64,000 nucleotides of DNA from Micromonospora fulviviridis (GTDB lineage: Bacteria; Actinomycetota; Actinomycetes; Mycobacteriales; Micromonosporaceae): NCBI RefSeq assembly GCF_014648395.1, contig NZ_BMRA01000004.1, forward strand, positions 448,029 to 512,028, read 5' to 3'. The number at the start of each line of letters is the position of its first letter. Within the stretch, counting starts at the first letter, position 1. Of the stretch, positions 36,848-51,680 are shown one piece after another. Position numbers and translations under genes: made by a program. The notes beneath the pieces were generated by a model. That model was not told the origin of the DNA. It was given only the letters and a program-made list of their open reading frames with translations, and did no database searches.

Positions 36848-38080
36848 ATGAGCACTGACGCCGCGGCACCGGCCGGCCGGCTCCCCGACGCCGCCGGTCA
36901 CTTCGGCCGGTTCGGCGGCCGGTTCGTTCCCGAGGCCCTCGTCGCCGCGCTCGACGAGCTGGACGCGGCGTACCGGAAGGCGATGACCGACGAGACCTTC
37001 CTCGCCGAGTTCGACGCCCTGCTGCGCGACTACGCCGGCACCCCCTCGCTGCTCTACGAGGCCCGCCGGCTCTCCGCCGAGATCGGGGCCCGGGTCCTGC
37101 TCAAGCGGGAGGACCTCAACCACACCGGCGCGCACAAGGTCCGCAACGTGCTCGGCCAGGCCCTGCTCACGAAGCGGATGGGCAAGCAGCGGGTGATCGC
37201 GGAGACCGGCGCCGGCCAGCACGGCGTGGCCACCGCCACGGCCGCCGCCCTGTTCGACCTCGAGTGCGTGGTCTACATGGGCGAGGTGGACACCGAGCGG
37301 CAGGCGCTCAACGTGGCCCGGATGCGGATGCTCGGCGCCACCGTCGTCCCGGTCACCACCGGCTCGCGGACGCTCAAGGACGCGATGAACGAGGCCATGC
37401 GGGACTGGGTCGCCAACGTCGACACCACCCACTACCTGATCGGCACCGCCGCCGGCCCGCACCCGTTCCCCGAGATGGTCCGGGACTTCGTGCGCGGCAT
37501 CGGCGTGGAGGCCCGCCAGCAGTGCCTCGACCTCACCGGCGCGCTGCCGGACGCCGTCGCGGCCTGCGTGGGCGGCGGCTCCAACGCGCTGGGCATCTTC
37601 CACGCCTTCGTGCCCGACGCCGGCGTGCGGCTCTACGGCTTCGAGGCCGGCGGTGAGGGCGTGGCGACCGGCCGGCACGCGGCCAGCATCACCGGCGGCT
37701 CGGCGGGCGTGCTGCACGGCACGCGGACGTACGTGCTGCAGAACGAGGACGGCCAGACGGTCGAGTCGCACTCGATCTCGGCCGGCCTGGACTACCCGGG
37801 CGTCGGGCCGGAGCACGCCTGGCTGCACGACAGCGGCCGGGCCACCTACCAGCCCGTCGACGACGACGAGGCGATGGCCGCCTTCGAGCTGCTCTGCCGC
37901 ACCGAGGGCATCATCCCGGCGATCGAGAGCTCGCACGCGCTCGCGGGCGCCCGCCGGATCGCCCCGCAGCTCGCCGCCGAGCTGGGCCGGGAACCGGTCA
38001 TCGTGGTCAACCTCTCCGGCCGGGGCGACAAGGACGTGCACACGGCCGGCGGATACTTCGGCATCCTCGACAAGGAGTGA
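36848..38080 (+). CDS. trpB: Tryptophan synthase beta subunit
   Basis: 410 residues, PLP enzyme joining indole and serine. The PLP lysine is K97 in [29 protein letters not shown] (phosphate loop) and the catalytic-Glu region follow. The N-terminus [12 protein letters not shown] is that of the TrpB1 family. ATG 36848 has GAGAGGA upstream; 42 bases separate it from trpC. Confidence 0.97.
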   Translation: MSTDAAAPAGRLPDAAGHFGRFGGRFVPEALVAALDELDAAYRKAMTDETFLAEFDALLRDYAGTPSLLYEARRLSAEIGARVLLKREDLNHTGAHKVRNVLGQALLTKRMGKQRVIAETGAGQHGVATATAAALFDLECVVYMGEVDTERQALNVARMRMLGATVVPVTTGSRTLKDAMNEAMRDWVANVDTTHYLIGTAAGPHPFPEMVRDFVRGIGVEARQQCLDLTGALPDAVAACVGGGSNALGIFHAFVPDAGVRLYGFEAGGEGVATGRHAASITGGSAGVLHGTRTYVLQNEDGQTVESHSISAGLDYPGVGPEHAWLHDSGRATYQPVDDDEAMAAFELLCRTEGIIPAIESSHALAGARRIAPQLAAELGREPVIVVNLSGRGDKDVHTAGGYFGILDKE

Positions 38081-38084
38081 GAGC

Positions 38085-38888
38085 GTGAGCCGGATCGGGG
38101 TCGCCTTCGACAAGGCCCGGGCCGACGGGCGGGCGGTGCTGGTGGGCTGCATGCCGGCGGGCTTCCCGACCGTCGAGGACAGCATCGCCGCGATGACCGC
38201 CATGGTCGAGGCCGGCGTGGACGTCATCGAGGTGGAGATCCCCTACTCCGACCCGGTGATGGACGGCCCGGTCATCCAGAAGGCCAGCGACATCGCCCTG
38301 GCCGGCGGCGTACGCACCGCGGACACGCTGCGCATCATCGAGGCGGTCGCCGCCACCGGGGCGCCGGTGGTCACCATGACCTACTGGAACCCGATCGAGC
38401 AGTACGGCGTCGACGCGTTCGCCCGCGACCTGGCCGCCGCCGGGGGCACCGGCCTGATCACGCCGGACCTGATCCCCGAGGAGGCCGGCGAGTGGCTGGC
38501 CGCGTCCGAGGCGCACGGGCTGGACCGGACGTTCCTGGTCTCCCCGTCCTCCACGGACGCCCGGCTGAAGATGACCGCCGGGCACTGCCGCGGCTTCGTC
38601 TACGCCACCGCGATCATGGGCGTCACCGGCGCCCGGGCCCAGACCTCCGAGGCGGCCCCGGTCCTGGTCTCCCGGCTGCGCGAGGTGACCGACCTGCCGG
38701 TCGGCGTCGGGCTGGGCGTCGGCACCGGCGCCCAGGCCGCCACCGTCGCCGGCTACGCCGACGCGGTGATCGTGGGCAGCGCGCTGGTCCGCTGCGTGCT
38801 CGACGCCCCCGACCGGGCCGCCGGTCTCACCGCCCTGCGCGCCCTCAGCGCCGAACTCGCCGAAGGCGTCCGCAACCCCGCCCGCTGA
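38085..38888 (+). CDS. trpA: Tryptophan synthase alpha subunit
   Basis: 267 residues. It cleaves indole-3-glycerol phosphate and sends indole to TrpB. The catalytic residues keep E. coli spacing: E49 and D60 in IEVEIPYSDPVMDGP. The phosphate site GVGLGVGTG and the tail are intact. GTG 38085 has AAGGAG 7 bases upstream, 4 bases after the trpB stop. Last gene of the trpCBA unit. Confidence 0.97.
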   Translation: MSRIGVAFDKARADGRAVLVGCMPAGFPTVEDSIAAMTAMVEAGVDVIEVEIPYSDPVMDGPVIQKASDIALAGGVRTADTLRIIEAVAATGAPVVTMTYWNPIEQYGVDAFARDLAAAGGTGLITPDLIPEEAGEWLAASEAHGLDRTFLVSPSSTDARLKMTAGHCRGFVYATAIMGVTGARAQTSEAAPVLVSRLREVTDLPVGVGLGVGTGAQAATVAGYADAVIVGSALVRCVLDAPDRAAGLTALRALSAELAEGVRNPAR

Positions 38889-38900
38889 ACCGGCCGGGGC

Positions 38901-39434
38901 TCACCGCCGGGGGGTGCCCAGCTCGCCCCCGGCGCGCTGGCCGGGCGGCGGCGCCGCACCGGCCGGCTCGACGTCGCCGCCAACCCGCGTCGTCTCGCGC
39001 AGCACGCCCGAGCGGCCGGCGAGGGCGTCGGCCACGGCGGCGCGGGTGGTCGGGGTGAGCGCCTCGGGCAGCGCGTCCGCCGGGTGCCAGTCGAGCTGGC
39101 AGCCGCCCGCCGTGGCGTCGGCCGCCGCGTCGGCGCGTACCTGGGCCCGGAACACGTGCACCAGCACGTCCGGCAGGGCGCCGCAGCGACCGGCCGGGGG
39201 CGGGGGAGCGGCGGTGTCGCCGAGCCGGTAGAGGCCGACCAGGTCGACCAGGTCGACCTCCCAGCCGGTCTCGGCGCGGATCTCCCGGCGCGCGGCGGCG
39301 GGCGGGCTCTCGTCGCGGCGCAGCCGCCCGCCGGGCAACGCCCAGCGCCGGCCGCCGCCGGACTGCCGGCAGAGCAGCACCCGGCCGGCCGGGTCGGTGA
39401 CGACCGCGGCGACCGCCCAGGTGAGCGCGCTCAT
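38901..39434 (-). CDS. Nudix hydrolase
   Basis: 177 residues. The Nudix box reads GGRLRRDESPPAAARREIRA followed by ETGW, matching G-x5-E-x7-R-E-U-x-E-E-x-G-U with Ala in place of the first Glu of the EE pair. N-terminal VAAVVTDPAGRVLLCRQSG and an HVFRAQVRAD strand complete the fold. Likely cleaves a nucleoside-diphosphate derivative; substrate unknown. The C-terminal 35 residues are disordered. A TAGGCT box lies 8 bases before ATG 39434. Convergent with trpA, 12 bases apart. Confidence 0.88.
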   Translation of the reverse strand: MSALTWAVAAVVTDPAGRVLLCRQSGGGRRWALPGGRLRRDESPPAAARREIRAETGWEVDLVDLVGLYRLGDTAAPPPPAGRCGALPDVLVHVFRAQVRADAAADATAGGCQLDWHPADALPEALTPTTRAAVADALAGRSGVLRETTRVGGDVEPAGAAPPPGQRAGGELGTPRR

Positions 39435-39442
39435 GGACAAAG

Positions 39443-39448
39443 AGCCTA
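39443..39448 (-). promoter_or_regulatory. -10 box of the Nudix gene (leaderless)
   Basis: On the minus strand, TAGGCT ends 8 bases before ATG 39434. Confidence 0.5.
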
Positions 39449-39523
39449 CGACCGCGCAAACCAGAAGTCAGCCGACGCACGAACCCGGCCGGACCGGGGT
39501 GCCGCGAGCACGGTCCGTCCCGG

Positions 39524-39529
39524 TACCGT
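39524..39529 (+). promoter_or_regulatory. -10 box of lgt (leaderless)
   Basis: TACCGT ends 8 bases before GTG 39538, with no ribosome binding site. Confidence 0.5.
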
Positions 39530-39537
39530 GTGCACCC

Positions 39538-40755
39538 GTGACCCTCGCCCCGATGACCCCACTGGCGGCCCTGCCCAGCCCCAGCACCGCCGTCTGGCAG
39601 CTCGGACCGGTTCCGATCCGGGCGTACGCGCTCTGCATCATCGTCGGCATCGTGGTGGCCTGCGTGGTCACCGAGTACCGGCTGCGCCGCCGCGGCGTCG
39701 CGCCCGGCGCCGTGCTCGACATCGCCGTCTGGGCGGTGCCCGCGGGCATCATCGGCGCCCGGATCTACCACGTGATCACCTCGCCGGAGAAGTACTTCGG
39801 GGCGGACGGCCAGCCGCTCAAGGCGTTCGCCATCTGGGAGGGCGGGCTCGGCATCTGGGGCGCGGTGGCCGGTGGCGCGGTCGGCGCCTGGTTCGCCGCC
39901 CGCCAGCTGGGCATCCCGTTCGCCGTGGTGGCCGACGCCCTGGCGCCGGGGCTGCCGCTGGCCCAGGCGGTCGGCCGGTTCGGCAACTGGTTCAACAACG
40001 AGCTCTTCGGCGGGCGCACCAGCCTGCCCTGGGGTCTGGAGGTCCACGTGATGGACCCGGACAACCCGGGGCACGCGCTGCGCGACGACGCCGGCAACCC
40101 GGTCCTCGAGCCCGGGCTCTACCACCCGACCTTCCTCTACGAGGCGCTCTGGAACATCGGCGTCGCCGCGCTGGTCCTGGTCCTCGACCGGAAGCTGCGG
40201 CTGGGCCGGGGGCGGGCCTTCGCGCTCTACGTGATGGGCTACACGGCGGGCCGGTTCTGGATCGAGCTGATGCGCACCGACGAGGCCAACCACATCCTCG
40301 GCGTGCGGCTCAACGTGTGGACCGCGGCGCTGGTCTTCCTCGGCGCGCTCGTCTACTTCGTGCGGGTGCGCGGGCCGCGCGAGTACCTGATCCCGGTCGG
40401 CGAGCCGGCCGCCCCGGTCCCGCCCGCGGGTGGCGACGTGTCGCAGGTCGACCTCTCCGCGCGGGAGGCCGGGGCGCGGCCGGTCGCGCCGGAGGGCTAC
40501 CGGGTCGTGACCGAGGAGCAGTTCCGCGCGTACCGGGAGACCGGTGCGGTCCCCGCCGAGGAGCCGGCGGCGACGGACGAGGCCGAGCGGGACGAGGCCG
40601 CCGGGGCCGGGACCGAGGAGGCCGCCACCGACGCGGACGCCGCGGAGCGCGAGCCGGCGGAGGGCCCCGCCGACGAGGCGCGACCCGACCCGGACCGGAC
40701 GGACGAGGACCGGGCCGGCGCCGGTGGCGCCCGCCCCGCCGACCGGGACAGCTGA
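39538..40755 (+). CDS. lgt: Prolipoprotein diacylglyceryl transferase
   Basis: 405 residues. It moves diacylglycerol from phosphatidylglycerol to the lipobox Cys. Seven membrane helices span residues about 20-285; the Lgt signature GRFGNWFNNELFGG (146-159) and IWEGGLGIWG are intact. After residue 290 comes an unusually long acidic Ala/Glu/Asp-rich tail of about 110 residues, predicted disordered and cytoplasmic; such tails are frequent in actinobacterial Lgt. GTG 39538 is chosen because of the -10 box just upstream. Confidence 0.94.
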   Translation: MTLAPMTPLAALPSPSTAVWQLGPVPIRAYALCIIVGIVVACVVTEYRLRRRGVAPGAVLDIAVWAVPAGIIGARIYHVITSPEKYFGADGQPLKAFAIWEGGLGIWGAVAGGAVGAWFAARQLGIPFAVVADALAPGLPLAQAVGRFGNWFNNELFGGRTSLPWGLEVHVMDPDNPGHALRDDAGNPVLEPGLYHPTFLYEALWNIGVAALVLVLDRKLRLGRGRAFALYVMGYTAGRFWIELMRTDEANHILGVRLNVWTAALVFLGALVYFVRVRGPREYLIPVGEPAAPVPPAGGDVSQVDLSAREAGARPVAPEGYRVVTEEQFRAYRETGAVPAEEPAATDEAERDEAAGAGTEEAATDADAAEREPAEGPADEARPDPDRTDEDRAGAGGARPADRDS

Positions 40756-40766
40756 GCGGGGGAGTC

Positions 40767-41948
40767 ATGCGGAGCGCGGTGGTGGTCGGCGCCGGCCTCG
40801 GCGGGCTGGCGGTGGCCGGCGCGCTGGCCCGGTCCGGCTGGCGCGTCACCCTCCTGGAACGGGCCGACCGGGTCCGTCCGGAGACGACCGCCGTGGTGCT
40901 CTGGCCCAACGGGGTACGCGCGCTGCGTGCCCTCGGCCTCGGCGCCGGGCTGGACGCCATCGCCACCCCGCTGCCCGACGGCGGGGTACGCCGCCCCGAC
41001 GGGCACTGGCTGGTGCAGCCCCGACCCACCCCGGCCGAGCGGATGCCGGTGGTGGTGCACCGGGAGGACCTGCACGACGCGCTCATCGCCGGGCTGGGCG
41101 ACCAGGTGGAGCTGCGCACCGGCGTGACCGTCCGCACCGTGCGGGCGGCGTCCGGCGAGCGCCCCGCGGTCGGCGACGGCCGGCACACCGTCGAGGCGGA
41201 CCTGGTGGTCGCGGCCGACGGCGCCGACAGCGAGATCCGCCGGCAGCTCGCCCCGGAGACGGCGGTGGTGAGCTCCGGCTGCGCCGCCTGGCGGGCCGTC
41301 ATCCCCTGGTACCGGGCCCCGCAGCTCCCCGACGAGGTCTACGGCGAGACGCTGGGCGCGGGCTACCGCTTCGTGGCCGCCTCGCTCGGCGACCGGGGCA
41401 ACGCGGGCGCCTCCCGCCGCGGCGGCATCTACTGGGTGGCCACCGCGGCCGGCGCGCCCCGCCCCGAGCCGCCGGAGACCCAGCTCGCCCTGCTCAAGCG
41501 CTGGTACGCGGGCTGGCCCGCACCAATCGCCACGCTGCTCGACGCGACCGACCCGGCCGACCTGGTACAGCAGGAGATCCGCGAGCTGCGCCCGCTGCCC
41601 CGGGCGTACGGCTTCCCGGCCGGGCCGGGCGGGGTGGTGCTGCTCGGCGACGCTGCGCACGCCATGCCGCCGCACCTCGGGCAGGGCGCCTGCCTCGCCT
41701 TCGAGGACGCGGCCACCCTGTCGGCGCTGCTGCGGGAGTCCCGCCTCCCCGACGCGGTGGCCGCCTACGACCGGTTGCGCCGGCCGCGCGCGGCGACCAT
41801 GGTGCGGCAGACCCGGCGGATGTCGGCGGTGCTCCAGACCCGGGGCCGGCTGGCGCTGCGCGCCCGCGACGCCGCGTTGGGCACGATCAGCCCGCGGCTG
41901 CGTAACACGGCGGCAACCGCCGCCGCCTCCTGGCACCCGCCGGCCTGA
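40767..41948 (+). CDS. FAD-dependent monooxygenase (PHBH family)
   Basis: 393 residues. GAGLGGLAVAGAL (8-20) binds the FAD ADP part, AADGADSEIRRQL is the DG motif that also contacts NADPH, and GDAAHAMPPHLGQGACLAFE is the second FAD motif: a class A flavin monooxygenase. Substrates in this group are aromatic or polyketide-like; the target is not known. ATG 40767 follows GGGGGAG. Same direction as lgt, 11 bases apart. Confidence 0.9.
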   Translation: MRSAVVVGAGLGGLAVAGALARSGWRVTLLERADRVRPETTAVVLWPNGVRALRALGLGAGLDAIATPLPDGGVRRPDGHWLVQPRPTPAERMPVVVHREDLHDALIAGLGDQVELRTGVTVRTVRAASGERPAVGDGRHTVEADLVVAADGADSEIRRQLAPETAVVSSGCAAWRAVIPWYRAPQLPDEVYGETLGAGYRFVAASLGDRGNAGASRRGGIYWVATAAGAPRPEPPETQLALLKRWYAGWPAPIATLLDATDPADLVQQEIRELRPLPRAYGFPAGPGGVVLLGDAAHAMPPHLGQGACLAFEDAATLSALLRESRLPDAVAAYDRLRRPRAATMVRQTRRMSAVLQTRGRLALRARDAALGTISPRLRNTAATAAASWHPPA

Positions 41949-41987
41949 CCGGGCGTGCCGCCGCCGGGGCGACCCGACGAGCGGGCG

Positions 41988-42833
41988 TCAGCCGATCACG
42001 GCCGTGGGTTCGGCGATGCAGGCGGTGCCGACGCGGCGGAAGCCGACCCGTAGGTAGACGCGGGCGATCTCCTCGCTGCCGGCGGAGAGGAAGACCAGGT
42101 CGGTGCCGGCGGCGCGCAGCCGGTGGGCGAGCGTGGCGGTCACCGCCGCGCCGAGGCCGCGCCGGCGCGCGGCCGGCAGGGTGGCCACTCCGGCGATCTC
42201 CGCCACGTCGTCGACCCGCATGGCCATGCCGCTGGCCAGCGCCCCGTCGCCGGGGGTCTCGGCGAGCACCGAGATGCGCCGGCCGTCGGCGATGCGGACC
42301 GCCTCCTCCTCCAGCGCGGCCACGTCCAGCCGGGAGACCGCGGCGTCCCGCTCGGCCGGTCCGGCCTCGCCGCGCGCGGTGCCACCGCTCGAGAAGCCGA
42401 CCGCGGCGACGGCCCGGCGCAGCGCCACGTCCGCCGCGAAGCCGGGGTCGGCGGGGTCGAGGACCCGCACCGGTACGTCGCTGAGCGTCGCCGGGTCGGG
42501 CAGGCGCTCCGGCTCCAGCACCATGAGCGGCGCCTCCAGCACGCTCAGCCCGGCCGAGCGGGCCACCGCCAGCAGGTCCGGGGTGACCTCGTGCACCCAC
42601 TCGAACGCCTCCGGCAGGCCCAGTTCGCGCTGCCGGGCCCGGACCGCGGTCACGTCGGCCAGCGAGGGCGGCTCGGTGGCCTCCAGCCGGGGGCGGGCGT
42701 AGAACGGCCAACCGGCCCCGTCCCGGACGAACAGCACGAGGCCGCCGTGTTCCTCCGCCCGGGCACCGTCCCGGGGCACCGCGTCGTAGAAACGCTCAAG
42801 CCGGTCGAGCGCGTCAGCGCGTACGACATCCAC
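41988..42833 (-). CDS. GNAT family N-acetyltransferase
   Basis: 281 residues with two halves: an N-terminal degenerate GNAT-like part (1-125; PFYARPRLEATEPPS, EWVHEVTPDLLAVARSAG) and a C-terminal GNAT domain whose acetyl-CoA loop is VATLPAARRRGLGAAVTATL. The tandem arrangement is common in actinobacteria. Acceptor unknown. GTG 42833 lies 6 bases after TAGTCT, so it is probably leaderless. Convergent with the monooxygenase and divergent from gltB. Confidence 0.87.
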   Translation of the reverse strand: MDVVRADALDRLERFYDAVPRDGARAEEHGGLVLFVRDGAGWPFYARPRLEATEPPSLADVTAVRARQRELGLPEAFEWVHEVTPDLLAVARSAGLSVLEAPLMVLEPERLPDPATLSDVPVRVLDPADPGFAADVALRRAVAAVGFSSGGTARGEAGPAERDAAVSRLDVAALEEEAVRIADGRRISVLAETPGDGALASGMAMRVDDVAEIAGVATLPAARRRGLGAAVTATLAHRLRAAGTDLVFLSAGSEEIARVYLRVGFRRVGTACIAEPTAVIG

Positions 42834-42839
42834 CGCGCG

Positions 42840-42845
42840 AGACTA
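42840..42845 (-). promoter_or_regulatory. -10 box of the GNAT gene (leaderless)
   Basis: On the minus strand TAGTCT ends 6 bases before GTG 42833. Confidence 0.5.
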
Positions 42846-42866
42846 CACGTCCCAGATTCTGGAAGT

Positions 42867-42912
42867 GTGATCAATCTGAACTGGCCTTGCGCCGGAAGCC
42901 CTAACGTAGACT
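42867..42912 (+). promoter_or_regulatory. gltB promoter with a weak GlnR-like box
   Basis: TAGACT (42907-42912) is the best -10 box, 17 bases from GCCTTG (42884-42889). Just upstream, GTGAT-CAATCT-GAACT (42867-42882) partly matches the GlnR consensus GTNAC-N6-GAAAC, with one mismatch in the first block and two in the second. Confidence 0.4.
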
Positions 42913-42979
42913 CAATAAAACCCCCGAGGGCCGACGTCGTCCCCACCATGTTCCAACCTGAGTGACGACAGGAGGCCCG

Positions 42980-49148
<6,169 letters not shown>

Positions 49149-49160
49149 CCCGCGCGTCAC

Positions 49161-49193
49161 CGACACCCCGGTCCCCGGCGGACCGGGGTGTCG
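49161..49193 (+). terminator. gltBD terminator
   Basis: Perfect 14-bp stem CGACACCCCGGTCC with its complement around the loop CCGGC, starting 12 bases after the gltD stop. No U-tract follows. Confidence 0.85.
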
Positions 49194-49242
49194 TGCGTCC
49201 CGTTCGTGCCCGGTGCCGCCCGGGCGTCCGACCGCGCTGGTG

Positions 49243-49273
49243 AAACCTCTCACCAACTGTCGTCGGGAGGTTT
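49243..49273 (+). promoter_or_regulatory. Inverted repeat upstream of the MFS gene
   Basis: AAACCTC (49243-49249) and GAGGTTT (49267-49273) are perfect 7-bp arms 17 bases apart, extendable to 9 with one mismatch. A TTGACC box overlaps the right arm. It may be an operator; no partner regulator is adjacent. Confidence 0.3.
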
Positions 49274-49352
49274 GACCGCCGCCAGACTTGTGCGCTGGCC
49301 GGACCCGCGAGGTCCGGCTTCGTCGTGTCACCGTCTGGACGGGGAAACTCTC

Positions 49353-51029
49353 ATGGCCCTCGGCGCCACGTTCGCCGCGCTGCGCCACCGCAACTACCGG
49401 ATCTGGGCCGCGGCCGGGTTCGTGTCGGTCATCGGGACCTGGATGCAGGTCCTCGGCGTCAACTGGTTCGTGCTGGCCGAAACCGGATCGGCCACCTCGA
49501 TGGGGTTCACCGTCCTGCTCCAGGCCCTGCCCACGCTGGTGCTGAGCGTCTGGGGTGGCGCGCTGGCCGACCGCGTGCCCGCGAAGCCGCTGCTGATCGG
49601 CGCCCAGGCCGCCCACGCGCTGCTCGCCGCCGGGCTGGCCGTGGTCGCCGTCACCGGAGCCGGCGGCCTCCCGGCCATCTACGCGATCTCGCTGGCCACC
49701 GGGGCCGTGTCGGCGATCGAGGGGCCGGTGATGGGCCGCTGGGCCTCAACCCTGGTCGACCGGGAGAGCCTCGGCAACGCCCTCGCGCTCGGCTCGCTCA
49801 CCAACTCCGCCGGGCGCATCCTCGGCATGAGCCTCGGCGCCGTCGTGGTCGCCGCCGTGGGCCCCGCGCTGCTCTTCGCCGTGAACGCCGCGAGCTTCGT
49901 CGCGGTCGTCGTGGCGCTGTTCGCCGTACGCGAGGGGGAGCGGCACGCCGGCGAGCCGGCGCCGGCCGACGTGGCACCGGCCGACGGCGGCATCCGGGCG
50001 GGCTTCCGCTACCTCAGACGCCAGCCCGTGGTGCTGGTGGCCCTGGCGCTCTCCTTCGTGCTCGGCAGCCTGGGCCGCAACTACCAGGTCACCATGGCCG
50101 CCATGAGCGACGGGCCGCTGCACGGCGGCGCGTCCGGCTACGGCTTCCTCTCCACCGTCTTCGCCGTCGGCACGGTGCTCGGCGCCCTGTTCGCGGCCCG
50201 CCGCGCGGAACTCGGTTACGCGGTGCTGGTCGGGGCCGGCCTGCTGGCCAGCGGGCTGCAGATCGTCGCCGGGCTGGCCCCGGGCACGCTGAGCTTCGCC
50301 GCGGTGATCCTGCCGGTGGCGGCCGCGGCGGTGATCATCGACACCACGGTCGGCGCCCGGGCCCAGCTCGACACCGACTACGCCATGCGCGGGCGGGTGC
50401 TGGCCGCCCTGGCGGTCACCGGCTCGATCTCCGCGGCCGTGGGCGCGCCGCTGCTCGGCTGGCTCGCCGAGCACGCCGGCCCCCGGCAGACCCTGGTGCT
50501 GGCCGGCACGGTCACCGCCGTCGCCACCGCGGCGGCCGGGGTGGCCCTGGACCGGCTCCGCGAGCGCCGGCTGGCGCACCGGCTCACCCTGGTGCTGGCC
50601 GCGCCCGCCGCCCGCCCGATCCGCCGGGTCGCCACCACGGCCGTCCGGGTCGTCCGCCCGGCCGGTGCGGGGCTCGTTGCCGCGACCGCCACCGCCGCCC
50701 GGGTCGTCCGCCCGGCCGGTGCGGGGCTCGTCGCCGCGACCGCCACCGCCGCCGGCGTCGTCCGCCCAGGCGCTGCGCGGCTGGCCCCCGCGACCGCCGC
50801 GACCGCCGCAGCGCTGCCCCGGCCGGCTGTTCTGCCCGGCGCGTCCCCGGTGGCGCTCCCCGGCGGCGCGGCCGGTGCGCGTCCCGGCGCCGGCCGGCTC
50901 CGGTCGAGCCGGGCCGCCCGCGCGGCGCACGACTGCGCGGCCTGCGCCCCCCACCGGGGCCGGCGCCGCTCCCGGTGGACCGCACTGCGGTCGCCGTACG
51001 CGCACCGCGACGGCTGCCCCGCCGCCTGA
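49353..51029 (+). CDS. MFS exporter (MFS_3/EntS-like) with a repeat-bearing C-terminal tail
   Basis: 558 residues. About 12 helices lie in residues 10-405; GGALADRVPAKPLLIG matches the MFS A-motif loop between helices 2 and 3. After residue 415 the family would normally end; here a 140-residue Ala/Arg/Pro-rich tail follows, with two near-identical 18-residue repeats (VVRPAGAGLVAATATAA) plus a third diverged copy, and a basic Cys-containing end (CAACAPHRGRRR). The transported compound is unknown; siderophore or drug export is typical. ATG 49353 begins ALGATFAALRHRNYR, the usual family start. Confidence 0.87.
   Translation: MALGATFAALRHRNYRIWAAAGFVSVIGTWMQVLGVNWFVLAETGSATSMGFTVLLQALPTLVLSVWGGALADRVPAKPLLIGAQAAHALLAAGLAVVAVTGAGGLPAIYAISLATGAVSAIEGPVMGRWASTLVDRESLGNALALGSLTNSAGRILGMSLGAVVVAAVGPALLFAVNAASFVAVVVALFAVREGERHAGEPAPADVAPADGGIRAGFRYLRRQPVVLVALALSFVLGSLGRNYQVTMAAMSDGPLHGGASGYGFLSTVFAVGTVLGALFAARRAELGYAVLVGAGLLASGLQIVAGLAPGTLSFAAVILPVAAAAVIIDTTVGARAQLDTDYAMRGRVLAALAVTGSISAAVGAPLLGWLAEHAGPRQTLVLAGTVTAVATAAAGVALDRLRERRLAHRLTLVLAAPAARPIRRVATTAVRVVRPAGAGLVAATATAARVVRPAGAGLVAATATAAGVVRPGAARLAPATAATAAALPRPAVLPGASPVALPGGAAGARPGAGRLRSSRAARAAHDCAACAPHRGRRRSRWTALRSPYAHRDGCPAA
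50646..50753 (+). repeat. Two 54-bp in-frame tandem repeats
   Basis: Units 50646-50699 and 50700-50753 differ at one base seen (GTTGCC versus GTCGCC). A third, diverged unit follows to about 50805. They encode the 18-residue repeats in the MFS tail. Confidence 0.85.
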
Positions 51030-51105
51030 TCGGGCGTCGCGGCCGGGTGAGCGAGGTCATGCCGCCGCGGCGCCGCGCGGGGCCCGACGGCGCGAAGATC
51101 GTCAC

Positions 51106-51111
51106 TACGCT
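51106..51111 (+). promoter_or_regulatory. -10 box of the small membrane protein gene (leaderless)
   Basis: TACGCT ends 6 bases before ATG 51118. Confidence 0.55.
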
Positions 51112-51117
51112 GCGGGT

Positions 51118-51630
51118 ATGGACGTCGAGGTACGCCTGCGGCGGATCCGCCGATGGCTCTGGGTCGTGGTGGTGGGGCTGTTCCTCAGCGGGGTGACCGC
51201 GTTCCCGCTGGAGCTGGAGGTGCGCTGGCTGCTCCGGGCGCTCGACCCGCTCGCCGGCCAGTTCCCGGCCCTGGTGGACTGGATCGAGCGGGTCCACACC
51301 GGACTGGTCGAGACCGGCGAGCGCTACCCGTTCATGCTCTACGGCACCGACTGGCTCGCCTTCGCGCACCTGGTGCTCGCGGTGGCGTTCTGGGGGCCGC
51401 TGCGTGACCCGGTGCGCAACGTCTGGGTGGTGCAGCTCGGCATGATCGCCTGCGCCGGGATCGTGCCGCTCGCGCTGATCTGCGGGCCGGTGCGGGACAT
51501 CCCCTGGTTCTGGACGCTGGTCGACCTCTCCTTCGCGGTCGGCGCGTTCCCGCCGCTCTGGTTCGCGTACCGGCACATCCGGGCGATCGAGGCGGCGACC
51601 CCGGCCACGGCCGCTCCCGTGGCGGCCTGA
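51118..51630 (+). CDS. Conserved four-helix membrane protein of unknown function
   Basis: 170 residues. A basic start (RLRRIRRW) leads into helix 1 (WVVVVGLFLSGVTAFPLE), an extracytoplasmic helical loop (RWLLRALDPLAGQ ... ERVHTGLVETG), then three helices (about 80-96, 107-124 and 133-152). Conserved-looking polar points are ERYPFMLYGTDWLAFAH and GPVRDIPWFW. No family name is assigned. ATG 51118 is preferred because of the -10 box 6 bases before it. Confidence 0.75.
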   Translation: MDVEVRLRRIRRWLWVVVVGLFLSGVTAFPLELEVRWLLRALDPLAGQFPALVDWIERVHTGLVETGERYPFMLYGTDWLAFAHLVLAVAFWGPLRDPVRNVWVVQLGMIACAGIVPLALICGPVRDIPWFWTLVDLSFAVGAFPPLWFAYRHIRAIEAATPATAAPVAA

Positions 51631-51674
51631 CCGGCCGGGCCCGCTCCCAGGGTGGTGGAGCGGGCCCCGGCCGG
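51631..51674. terminator. Bidirectional terminator
   Basis: CCGGCCGGGCCCGCTCC (51631-51647) pairs with 51657-51674 with a single bulged G and a 9-base loop, between convergent genes. Confidence 0.8.
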
Positions 51675-51680
51675 CGCCGG

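Noticed and set aside
50646..50753. CRISPR-like array
   Set aside because: The repeats are in-frame coding tandem copies with no spacers and no cas genes nearby.
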